Assembly (NCBI GenBank): GCA_013400155.1
Contig: VXBM01000058.1
Coordinates: 1,549,985 to 1,613,984 of the forward strand
Direction: 5' to 3'
Length of the DNA stretch: 64,000 nt
Source: Helopsaltes ochotensis
Lineage: Eukaryota > Chordata > Aves > Passeriformes > Locustellidae
Made by a program: the position numbers and the translations under genes. This document shows positions 52,975 to 64,000 of this stretch, in pieces. Below the pieces are notes generated by a model. The model had not been told where the DNA came from, did not search any database, and saw only the letters and a program-made list of their open reading frames with translations. Every line of letters starts with the position of its first letter. The stretch's first letter is position 1.

Positions 52975-53110
52975 TATTTGTTTCAGATAACAGGTGCTAT
53001 GGGCCGAGGAGAAGCAGTGGATGTCATGCCCTGACTTTAGTAAGGATTTTGAAATGGTTTGAAAATCATATCCAGAGAGCAGCTGTCAGCTGCTCTCTGC
53101 CAGGAGAGAA
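52975..53110 (+). mobile_element. CR1 ORF2 fragment (reverse transcriptase core region)
   Basis: The segment gggccgaggagaagcagtgg, followed by atgtcat and gactttagtaaggattttg, matches the CR1 reverse transcriptase around its first catalytic motif. Translated with one frameshift it reads GRGEAVDV and then DFSKDFE, recognisable as a decayed form of the DFSKAFD motif that carries a catalytic aspartate. The final D is now E, and stops are present in the other phase. The following tggtttgaaaatc and cagagagcagctgtcagctg could be the next CR1 segment. The right boundary is uncertain. Neither CR1 end is present, so this is an internal scrap of an old insertion. Confidence 0.6.
53073..53099. repeat. 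27-bp palindrome with twin CAGCTG E-boxes
   Basis: Two 13-base arms (cagagagcagctg and cagctgctctctg) are perfect reverse complements around a single central t. They place two CAGCTG E-boxes one base apart (53080-53085 and 53087-53092). CAGCTG is a preferred site of many tissue-specific bHLH factors. The palindrome lies at the probable right end of a CR1 scrap. Confidence 0.95.
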
Positions 53111-56100
53111 GGGTGTCTTAAAGAAGAGACACTGCACTGCCTTCTGCACTGGCTCTGGCAACACTCTATAGATGTTGGATGGTCACAGTTAATTTGAATT
53201 CTAGATAAGCAAAAGAAAAAAGTAAACCCACAGATACAAGTCAGTAGGTAAACAGTATTTTCCTTCTAAAAAAAAATTAACTATATAGGATTGTGCACAT
53301 AGCTTATATATAAAACAGATCAGGGAATTGCAGCCAATTGCAAGCACAAATTCCATGAAACAGTCACTTTGCTCTATTGATTTTGCATGTATCACAGAGT
53401 AAGAATTACCTCCACTATGGCCACTAGACTGTAAGAATGATCAGTTAGGGCAGGGGACAGAAATTAAAAATATTCAACACCTAGAAAATGCAGCACAAAC
53501 CACAGGAGGAAAGGAAGTCTTTCCATTCTCATAGAAGAGAGCTTTAGGGGCTTAGAGGCTTCAGCTGATGGAAAAGACACTGAAGAAAACGAGGAAAAGG
53601 CAGTGTTCAGAAATGCAGGAGCCAGCAAGTACTGCAGTGGCCTTTTCTGCAAGGTTTTACATCAAGGAAACAAAGGCAGAGACAGTGGAGGCACAGTTGA
53701 TTCCACCTTGGGAAAGGAAGGTGGTTCTTGCAGATCTAGAAATATGTGTCCTGTAGAGAAGGGGAGGTTATAATACTAGTCCTCTTGTGTTTCTACTGCT
53801 GGACTGAAACTTAGACCACCATTAAATATTTATTGTTATTTCCAATTCTTTTGGAAGCTCCTTCCTTTGCTGCTTGAACCAAAAATTCCTTATGTTTTCT
53901 ACATCACCTTACAGAATATACTGTGCAATTGCTCATACCTGGCCTGAAACTAAAAGCACAATTAGCTAAAAGGCACAGATCTGCATGGCTGATAAACCAT
54001 CAGAGGGACTTCTCCTGCCCCATGTTGACTTGTTTGGGCTACAAAATATTTCAGATTTTGTCTTGTAGAGCTGCTCCAGAAGGAAAAGAATATAAGCTCT
54101 GCCCTTCAGACCAGGGAAGGAGTTAAAAAGACATGAGAAACATTTGCATGCCTTGTTTCAGTTGTTCCACCAGAACAAGTAATTCCATCAGAATGGTTAA
54201 CATGAGAACATTACAATTAATTATATGTAAAATCTATAAAACTAATCTTTGATAGATAAGTACACAATGGAAAATACTGTTATTTACAAAGAGTGTAGAT
54301 TTTTATGGCAATTTTTACTATTTGCTTATATACAGAAGACTAAATTAAAAAGAAATATTTTTGATGGAAAACTGCAGTTTGCTTGTCTTTCTTTCATGAA
54401 ACAAACCCTCACTTCACAAAGTATTATGTATACGTTGACTGTATACAGATTTCATCCAAAGATTTAAAAATTATTTTTAAATGTCTGCAATATCATCTGA
54501 CTTATGGGATGGATGCCACTTTCTTCCATATTACAGGGAAATTGCATCCCACATCACAGTAAACTCATGACACCTCCCAGGTGATCAGTTCTTGGTTTTC
54601 AGACAATATTTGCACCCCATTCCAAATAGTCAAAAGCTTTCCTTGGAAGTTACCTCCATTAACCCATCACCTCTTCAGAACTTTCAATGGCAATTTTTTT
54701 TAGTTCATAGTGTATAACTGTTCAACTCTCAATTCATCTAAAGAAACAATTACGTTTTTGATATTTGCTCTGTTTAGATTGACAGCTCAAGACTATCCTC
54801 ACCAAATTTCTACATAATAATAAAAAACTCCTATCCTGCTCTTTCAAAAGACCAGCTGTCTCATCCTCCTTCTGCAGAAAAAAACCTAATATGCTGCCCT
54901 TGGCTTTAGTGAGTGCAAAGCTGTGTTTCTAGAAATTGTTTCTTAAACTAGATTGCATTACACTTCACTTCAGTCCTTATTTTTTTCAGATGCTAAAATA
55001 ACCATGAATTTGGTCTTTTAAGATGTTAAGCAAACCCGTGATTTTAGATTTTTTTTCTTTAAAGTGGGCACTCATCCCCTTTACAATAGAATTATGACAG
55101 TAACAGGAGGTAATACAATTATCTGCTTGACAACTATGTGAGAAGAGGAAAATCTAACTGTTCCTCCCTCCCCATCTCTCCAGAATGCAGGTAAGGAAGT
55201 GACTGTGAACATTATTGTGGTACTAAGGATCATATACTCACTAATCAAATTTTTTTCTTTAGTAACTAATCATAATTAGTTAGCTATTATTTTTTCTTTA
55301 ATATTGCCTTACACTTTCATTCACTAACATTGCAAACCTGCCCCATCTGGCTGCACTGGATGTTGTAGAAACTTGCTACGAGGAGTCATTTGTCCTACAA
55401 ATGTGTAATGCAACAATAAGTATTATTAAACACACTTGTGATAGAATCTCTAAGAATTATTATACATTATACAAAGATTTTTCCATCTGTAAGAATGAGT
55501 TTAATAAAAAGTTATTAGACAAAGAAAGGCTGAATTTTGTTCTAGAAATAGCACATTTATTCTAAATGTTCTATTTACATCCTGTTTATCTAAAGTTCCA
55601 CAATGGTGCTTTGTTTGCCTCAATCTGGTTTGCATTTCTGAACATTTGTCACTATCTGCAGGTAACTATTTTGGTTACATGAAAAGATAGCAAACCCACA
55701 TTAAGCCAGCTTTTCAAACACAATTTCAATCCTTTAAGTTGTTAAAATTTTTGCAATGCTTTACCAGGATTTTAAAAAGTAGGAAAGAAACTGCATTATT
55801 AAAGATGTTTTTAGTGAAAACTTCAAGGTACCATGGGAGTATTTTAAGAACACACAGCCACCTGGACATTCTCCTGACTTCCTCATAATTTCCTTCCCAG
55901 GACACAGGGGCTCATCCACAGTAAAACTACTTTTCTGACTGTCCCTATAGACAACTTCAGCAGGTCAAAACTACACCTTAGAATGCTGCCACAAGCCATG
56001 ACTTGAAGCCTAGAGTAGGGTTTAGTAACAAGAGCTAATTAGGAAATCTGCCTTTTGCAACACTGGTTTCAATTCTCAAAATGCCACTTTCCATCATGGA

Positions 56101-59100
56101 ATAAATGAGCCTGTTGTAGCCCAGTCCAAGAATATTCTATGCTTTTCAATAAAAATGCCCTAGACAATGTCCTAACACTGCTGTAGGAATTTACCTCTGT
56201 TCCTAAGCTTTTCAAGAAAATTTGAACACCATCTATCACTGCAGTTATTGCTTCTAAATTAGTTACAGTAATTCTCACAATGGTTCTTGAAGTGAAAGAA
56301 AACTGGACTAGGAATGCACTCAGTATTGGCCTTGAATAGACATGAATTGGTCTCAGCTTTGATTGAGATGAGCTTCAGATTACAGATCATCCTGAGGAAC
56401 AAGAATTTATTTAGGACTAAATTTTTACCCTTTTTTATAAAACCAAGTAACAATGGGGACCATATTAGAGGCTACTTACACCTGGAACAGTCAACGCAAG
56501 AGCAGTTCAAACAGACCCGTGGGCACTCGCAGCCACAATCCAAAACTGGTCAAAAACTACCACACACCGTGACATCATCCCACCCACGGTACTGGTGCTG
56601 CTCTTCTGGGTTTGTCCAAGGAAGGATAAAGCTTGCTCTGTTCAGCAGTGTAAGCTGAGCACAGTGCAGGCATTGGCAGGGACTCGTCCAGCCTGTGCAG
56701 AACTCCAGCAGCCAGAGAAGTCCTCAAGCCACAAAGAAAGCCCTGCCTCACTCTGAACCTTGTCTGTCACCAGCCACAGCCTGAGGCACCAAGAACTGTC
56801 CCTACTACATGCAGCAGAAGGACTCACAGCCAGCCCTTAGGAATGGGGCAAGCAGGGACAGCAGCAGCCACAAGTGTGCCTGGCAACCCTCAGCAATTCC
56901 TGCCTAGCCCTGGGCTCCACCTTGCAGACACCACAGAAAAAAGGGAGCAAATCCTGCCAGGGTCTAGAGCACTCACTAATATCACCCTACTGAGAAGGGA
57001 CAGCTGGGCCCACAGCAGCTTTCCAGAGAAGTCACTTTAAATCCACCCTTAAAAAACCTTGAACTAAGACTGTTCTGTGGCCTCTATGACCATCCTACAG
57101 GTAGCTATTAAATACACAGCTAAGCTAGTCACAAATTAAACCAGAGCATATAACTCGTGCTGGATAGACTACAATAATTTTAGTGAAATAAATATATATT
57201 TTCAGTGGAACTTGACAATGAGGATGTGTTGAATTACTAGGATTTAATGGGTTTTCAGAGGAATCTAGTCAGTTTTGAAATACGTTCTCAGATTTTACTA
57301 TGGAGACAGTTCAACCTTGACAGGTCCCAAGATAATGATCTTTTAAGGGCATTCTGTACTTAGTTGACACAAATAGCATATTTTAATTACAGTTAATAAG
57401 AGTCAGATTTTGTTTTGAATTCCATGATGTCAAACCTGGCATGCTCCTTTATGGAATCTGTACAAAGAGCACAATAGTTTTTTTCCTGTAACTCATCTAG
57501 ACTTTTTTGCTCATGTCAATTTGACCTTGAAGAGAACATGGTGTCCTTTGAGGTCCTTTAAAAAGAAAAAGTCACACTCAGGGCCAACAATTCTTTCCCT
57601 AAAGAGACCTCTGTATCTTTAGCTGGTGAAAGCTGCTGCTCTACCACGCACCAAGAGGCAGTATTCCTTATCCTCTTTGTTTACAAAAGAGTACAGCTGC
57701 AACTGAGTTCTGATTCCAGAAGTACTCACCCTCAGTATGGGAATCTTCTGTACCCATGTTAGGAGTCTGTTGAGATAGGGCATTAAACATACAGCAGATC
57801 TGTACAAGCTTACAGAAGGGCTGATCTCTTAGTTATTTAGGATAAGAAACAAGGCTCCTGCAAGTTACTAGACAATGTGAATAGCCCAATTGATTTCAGT
57901 AAGCATATTTATATATCCCCCATTATTAAAGTGTCTGTGAATTTGGGCTATTACCCTATCAATTGTAACTATGTCAGTTAATTTATTACATTTGCCTGCA
58001 TGTAACATCTGGTGTTTTTTACTGATATCACAAGCTGTCCTTCAGATTCCATCATCCTGTAACAGTTTTGCAGTCAGCTGTAAATATGCCAGCAGCCTTC
58101 CTAGGATTTCACTAGATGGTTCAGAGGAATTCAGCAAACAAGGTTGATAACAATAGATATTTTCCTGTCATTACAGTTCTAATGAATTGGGATTAACTAC
58201 ATGGAGGCATTTAGAAAATCCACAAGACTAAGTTTTTCCTACATGCAGTGCCAGTCAAGTGCTTGTAGACAATTATTTCTTTGCCTGATCCATAAAGTGT
58301 GCTTACAAAATTCTTCAAGCTCAATAGGGGTATACATCTAAGATGGATTTATACCTCCAAACAATCCTGCTGGCAGCTACTTTGTCACAGAGCATAAGAC
58401 AAAAAGGGACCATTAAAATAGTATGGTCTGGTCTCCTGCATAACACAGGCCAGTGAACCTCACCTAGTAATTTATGCTTCAAGACCATAATTTGCTTTTG
58501 AGGTATAGCATCTCTTTTAGAAAGATCTTCACTCATACACTAACTGGAGATGAAATGATTACATGTCTAAGTAAGTTGTTTCAGTGATGAATAACCCTTA
58601 CTGATAATAGACTGCCTTATCTCTGGTCTGAATTTACATAGCTTCACTTTTCACAATTAGATTTCTCTGTCTTTTCCAGCTCAATAGAAGAGCTCTCTGT
58701 AATTTTTCCCTACAAAGACACTTGAACACTGTTAAGTAACATCTTAACCTTTACTTGGAGAAGTTAATGGACCAAGTAGGTGTCTTTCAATACACAGCAT
58801 GTCCTTATAGCCTAATTAATTTTGTAATTCTCTACATTTGTTCTTATTTTTAATTCATCCTTTCTGAAAATTCATACCAAAAGGGGCCACATAATTTCTA
58901 TACCACCAAGATTCTTTCTTACTTTTGTACTTAGCAAGCAAACTTAGTAAATCCTCAGAACCCTGTGTCCTCATGAAACCAGGAAAAATTACATACAGAG
59001 GAGCTTTATAGCAGAGTAATTGAAAACACATAGGCAATTAGAGACACCTACAGAAATCTTAGAACATAATTCTCACGGAAAAGATGAAAATACCTGATGG

Positions 59101-60994
59101 AGTATAATTCTAATACTGGACATGACTCACGACTAAGTTTGTTATCAAACACAAAAATTTCTTGTAATTACCATTAAGTTAACAGAAGCAAGACCAACTT
59201 CAAGTATTTTTAGAATTTCCAATTTTATCTGAACTTCATATTTGGGTGTGTCATTTTTAGCTTCAGGTTGTATTTTAAGTCTAAGAACCTCAGAAAAATC
59301 TCCTTAAAAACAAACCCACAAACTTTTGTCATTTTTTTTATTCACATTTACAAAGTCAGTTTTGAGGGGAAAGAAGTTGTTTGCCAGAAAAGTCTGTATT
59401 GCTAGAAAATAAATAAATATAAACAAGTAATTAGTTCTACTTGATGCTGTTTAGAAGTGGAATACAGCTAAATAAGCCCTAAAACTTCTGAAAGCCTTTG
59501 CGTGGGAACAAGCATTCTAAAGAGCACCCACTAACCCATTCTTTTGCTTGAGCCAGGATTTCTTCTGTTTCTATGTCAAATTGTCTCCCAGGAAACTGAA
59601 GAAAGCAGTCCTTTCTCAACTCCCCACAGATTTGTGTACCCTACTTTTCACTTTTTCTTCTCTCTGGTTCTGTTGGGGAGCTCACTGATTTCTCTTGAGC
59701 TGTTTATACACTGTGTGTCTATACTTGCAGTTATTTATATACACACATACATGTGGATGTATTCCAGCTGAACTGGCTTTTGATTTTTTAAATGGGGAGG
59801 ATTGGCTATGCAGAAAGTTCTCCTTTGGCCTGTGCATCAGTTCACTGCCTAGGCCAAAACAGTTATTACTCACAGCAACACTGCACGAGGCTCAGAGACT
59901 ACTGAAAATTAGTTGCATGCATAAACCATTTCACAGAAATAGGGAGACAAATCAGCTCAAATTTTATAAAATATTTATTCTATCTGATTAACTATTTGAG
60001 TGAGCTCTTGTGAGCTCTTTTTCCCACTTCAAAACTTCAACTACAGGGTCTAAGGTGACTGCATTGCATTTGAGAAAAAAAACCACCCAACAAGTAGCAT
60101 TAGAGAATCACCGAAGACAAACTAAAGTTATTTGACAGATATGATGCTCTTTCTGAATACCTTGGCTATCCAGATTCCTATTATGCACTGAACAACTCCT
60201 TCTTTTTAACTGCTTTAGAGTCTTCATATCATATTACATGCCAGATGCACAACCAAGATGGTTGCTTCTCTTATCAATAAAGCAATTACTAGGTGAAATA
60301 GGGTTAGGGGATTTCTGTTCTAAAACTGAAACAACACTAGATCAAGATCCAGGACAACTAAGTTCAAGGCTGTCATTAAAAACCTGGATGACTTAATTAC
60401 TAGCATTTACAGTTAGAAGCCAGGCACTCTGTGATGATGGTATGTTTAATGAAACCCAGGCCTCAAGCATCAGAGTTGGCAAGGCACTTCTTCATGTTTA
60501 ATGCATTGCACAACTATCACAGATACTGAGTTCCTGCTTTGTGCAGGGGACTGGGGTATACAGGGCAAAGACTGGCTCTAGTGGGTGCCTCTGCCTTTCT
60601 CAAATAGTTTCAGCAGTGCTACTGGCAGACCATTAGACATCTGGGTGAGGCTGTGATGGACCAGAACAAAAGAGACCTCATCCTCCTCCCCTGCTGAGCA
60701 GGCCCTCTCAGCTCTCGGTGTAACAACATAACCATAAAAGTTACCCTGAAGGCCAGCACAGCCCTAGAACCTGTGGTAACAGCTAAATCATTAGCTCTTA
60801 GAGGTGCCCTTTGCTTTATCTTTCTGCTATATTGTTCATTTTGAACTTCATTTAAAATTCGCATTTCTTGGTCTCTTATTTGTTCATGCACCAAAAAAAA
60901 TAAAGTAATGGAGCCACATAAACCCCAATTTCCACACACTTTAATACAAAAGGACCAAACTCATCAGTATAATCTTGTTCTTGTAACTAGAAGA
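53111..60994. other. Unique non-coding sequence
   Basis: No gene recognised. A GC-richer section at about 56480-57040 produces overlapping frames on both strands without known domains. A splice-like pair at 55182-55191 is noted in the findings. A 10-bp tandem pair gtgagctctt is at 60000-60019. The rest is AT-rich. Confidence 0.7.
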
Positions 60995-61022
60995 GACCTA
61001 CACCTATTGACCTACACCTATT
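60995..61022. repeat. Perfect 14-bp tandem duplication
   Basis: The unit gacctacacctatt occurs twice head to tail (60995-61008 and 61009-61022). On the minus strand each unit contains AGGTGT and TAGGTC, and the junction creates TAGGTCA. These resemble T-box and nuclear-receptor half sites. Confidence 0.95.
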
Positions 61023-61465
61023 AGCAAGAGCAAATTTGTTCCCTGGTAACTTCCTCCAAAACTTCTGTAAAATTTCTTTCAACAAAGAGTTTGCCTCATT
61101 AATATGTACTGTGAGAAGCTACATGGAAGCAACTAGAAAGACACAGTGTTATGCTAAGCTGGAAAAAATTAAGTCACTTTTAGAATTTTCAAATGCTATA
61201 AATAATTAAGGCTTTACCTTAAAGTAATGCTTCCTCCAGATGCAATGGGGAAACCACCAGAAATCTGACTCATTACTATGAGTTATAAACCACAGAAAGT
61301 CTTGATGAAAGGAGCCATGGAACAACCCACACAGCTGAGAGATATTTGATGGTATAAACAGCCATAACATTAGTTATTCCCTTCAACTTGATCAACTGAA
61401 TAAGATCACCACTTCTCTGAATTACCATAGTATACTCATATGGTTAAATAATGAAGGCTCCTTTT
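61023..61465. other. Short unique spacer
   Basis: AT-rich sequence between the 14-bp tandem pair and the CR1 insertion. No feature seen. Confidence 0.75.
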
Positions 61466-61885
61466 AGAATCATAGAATTATTTAGGCTGGAAAAAATCTT
61501 AGGATCATCAAGTCTAATTGTTAACACAGCATTACTAAGTCCACCACTAAACCATGTCCCCAAGTGCCACATCTACATGTCTTAAATACCTCCAGGAATG
61601 GTGACTCCACCACTTCCCTGGGCAACTTACTCTAGGGCTTAACAGCCCTTTCCAAAAAGAAAGTTTTCATAATACCTCCCCTGGTGCAACCTGAGGCTAT
61701 TTCCTGTTGCTCTACCACTTGTCAAGGGGGAGAAGAGACCAACCCCCACCTCACCTGTCTTTGATAGCTGTAGACACTCCTATGGTTCTCTTTTATCCTC
61801 CATTTCTCCAGATCCCTCAGATCAGACTCATGCTCCAGACGCTTCCCCAGGCTCCCTCACCTTTCTCTGGACATTTTCCCTCAAA
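61466..61885 (-). mobile_element. CR1 LINE 3'-terminal fragment, minus strand
   Basis: Read on the plus strand, the segment starts with the reverse complement of a CR1 tail (agaatcatagaattatttag) and continues with ccaccactaaaccatgtccc, caagtgccacatctacatgt, ggaatggtgactccaccact and cccctggtgcaacctgaggc, all diagnostic of CR1 3' ends. It then enters the ORF2 C-terminal region (catgctccagacgcttcccc, ctttctctggacat) and stops near 61885. The 3' end is complete and the 5' end truncated, as is normal for CR1. Its wording differs from the plus-strand CR1 at 5060-5837, so it belongs to another subfamily. It resembles the small minus-strand tail at 4886-5022. Confidence 0.92.
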
Positions 61886-64000
61886 CACAGATATGCTGCC
61901 CTCAGCTTACCTGTAGCAAGCCTAGTGCCATCTGAGACTTTAAATTTCAGACCATTTTTCTGTTAATAATAAATAAGTTTAAGGTTTCAGAGATGCTCTT
62001 ATTTTTGAAAGACTTTCGGAATGCTCCTTTAAGTAAATTTGTTTTTCAACACTAGTTTTTAAACTTTTTTCCTGTTCAAGCAAGCTATTTTTGAATTTTT
62101 TACATCTGTGATGTATACTGTTATATGGACACACCTTAGCTGAGAGCTTCCAGCTTCAAAATCCTTTGCACTCTGATCTGAGTATGAGCGCTCTAACACA
62201 AACTAAGTCAGAAGCAACAAGAAATATACAAAAAACCCCCAACTCTGTGTCCTTCTAACAAATGCAGACAATAATGATAACATTTGTTTCTCTAGGAGAC
62301 CTCATTGTCACTGATATTCCAAGCAAAAGATGTTAAAATGATTATTATATATGACCCTCAATGAACACTAAATCCAAAGTATAGATACATATAATACTGA
62401 CTTTTAGATAGGAAGACACCTTGAAAGTTCTCTGACTCACCTTTACTCACAGCTTTGCAGGTACTCTAGGACAAGTCCTCCTTTGTTCTGGAAATAATTA
62501 CTTGGTTCTCAGGCCACAACTTCTGCCTTCTCTAAAAGGGAAAAGGAAGATGTCTTGGTAATGAAAAGGAGACTTTAATCTTACAACATTTAAGAGAAGC
62601 ACACGCGTGATATCATTCTTCTAAACTACACTCCAAAACGCCCCCAGCCCTCCTCACCTGCCAGACACCCATGTTGGCTGCACTCTCACTCCAAGCCAGG
62701 AACAGCCCCAGCCACTCTCAGGGCTCCTTATGTGCAGTGCCTGGGTGGAGGGAATATTCCCAGAACAGCTGAACCTCATCACCCTGAACAAGCCTCACTG
62801 CAGGGCTCCCAAGTGGACACAGGTAGCACCTGTTGGCACTTCTATCACAGCTGGGTGTGGTTAATTTCAGTGACAAGCTGTGGATGCACTTAAAGAAATG
62901 TTGCACATGATGCAAATCTTTTCAATTCATCACAGCCAAAGCTGACTTAGACACTGATACATTCAGTTATTCTTGAGACACTATTTTACCTGGCAGAACA
63001 TTTCACAGGGGTAATATTTTACACTGTAGTTCAGCAGGCTTGCATGACTCATTTGATAATTGGTAAGATGTCTTTCAGCAGGCCCAAACAAGGACCCAGA
63101 AAGCTAATACCTTCCAAGAAACTTCTTATTCACCTCCTAAGGATTATACACCAGAGTGAGGAGTGGTGACCTTGAGCAGAAACACCTGGCAATTGCCATT
63201 AAGCCAAATTAGAGACATAAGCAATTAAAGTTCATTTCATTAGATTTTGCTGTTCAGAAAATAATCATATGGGAAAAATAACTGCAGTAAGAAGAGGCAA
63301 ATCGTTAAAATGATACTATTTGAACTCTCCAGATATACTTTGGATATTCATATAGTCATGTGCAGAAGTTAAGAAATCATTGTAATATGCATGTTGGCAT
63401 TTCTAGTAGGTGTTGGTTCAACTATTAGGAGTTTTAAGAGAAGGATACTTCAAGTCATTACTTCTATAGCACTCTTCATCATTGTTCAGCTCCAGTATGA
63501 TTGTGCAAGGAATTGACTAAGGGACCTGTCATAAAGCAACATCCAATTTCATGGAAAAGGGGAAAAAAGCCCCAAATCTGTGTAAAAGATATGCAAGCGG
63601 CTAAGGACTGTTCCAGCAAAGCTTGCTAGGTTCGTATTGCCCAATAATCTCGTTCTTTCAATTACAGTTTGTGTCACCCTGCAGGGCCATTGTCACTGGC
63701 AGAGCATCCAGTGAGAGATCAGTCCTGGACTTAGGAGGGCAGCAACACACACTCTCCCTCATTTCAGGATGGGCCACCTCTGACATGTTCCACCTCAGGT
63801 TTGTGGTGAAGCAATCCAGACTGGTTTAGTTTCTGCCACCTGTGAATGCTCAATATTATAGAGTCAACATTTGCAGGAAGAGGTAATAGCCTTGATTAGA
63901 AGCACAGGGAAAAAAAAGGAAAGCTGGGGAAAGGGGAAAGCAGAGTAGATGGCAGGCACTCAGCCTGTCAGCTTATGGTGGACAATGCAGAACACAATGT
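61886..64000. other. Unique non-coding sequence, right flank
   Basis: No gene or repeat recognised. A more balanced section at about 62630-62880 gives a 65-codon minus-strand frame without a known domain. The window ends inside non-coding sequence. Confidence 0.7.

Noticed and set aside
1..64000. CRISPR array, operon, phage or other microbial system
   Set aside because: No regularly spaced repeats, ribosome binding sites or dense coding exist. The repeats are those of a bird genome.

Overview
This window looks like bird nuclear DNA, probably from a passerine or another neoavian. The evidence is its repeats: fragments of the avian CR1 LINE family, including 3' ends with the family's characteristic terminal wording, and one solo LTR of a type I recognise from bird ERVL-like endogenous retroviruses. 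There is no sign of bacterial, phage or organellar sequence. The window is AT-rich by eye, and I find no recognisable cellular protein-coding gene, tRNA, rRNA or known microRNA. It therefore reads as a gene desert or the inside of a very long intron. Nearly all open reading frames are short and look accidental.

Layout. Positions 1-4885 are unique non-coding DNA with a GC-rich patch and a weak exon candidate near 710-831. Positions 4886-5837 hold two CR1 fragments abutting in opposite orientations; the larger keeps a decayed C-terminal part of the ORF2 reverse transcriptase. Positions 9198-9337 are a 140-base A tract containing the only N in the window, very probably an assembly problem. A small CR1 relic lies near 12430-12627. 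A solo LTR occupies 16859-17873, flanked by a perfect 5-bp duplication (acaat), with a polyadenylation signal and decayed internal subrepeats. Positions 27900-28530 form the one clearly CpG-rich island, with a polypyrimidine/AG acceptor, two good splice donors and a CRE/ATF site. It is the best candidate for a promoter or first exon. A CR1 reverse-transcriptase scrap lies at 52975-53110 and contains a 27-bp palindrome with twin E-boxes. A 3'-terminal CR1 fragment on the minus strand occupies 61466-61885. The remainder is unique sequence with a few small tandem and inverted repeats.

No set of genes here works together as a pathway. The functional content, if any, is regulatory or non-coding RNA, most plausibly around 28 kb. 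I found nothing I could honestly call a new biological system; the items worth checking are in the findings.
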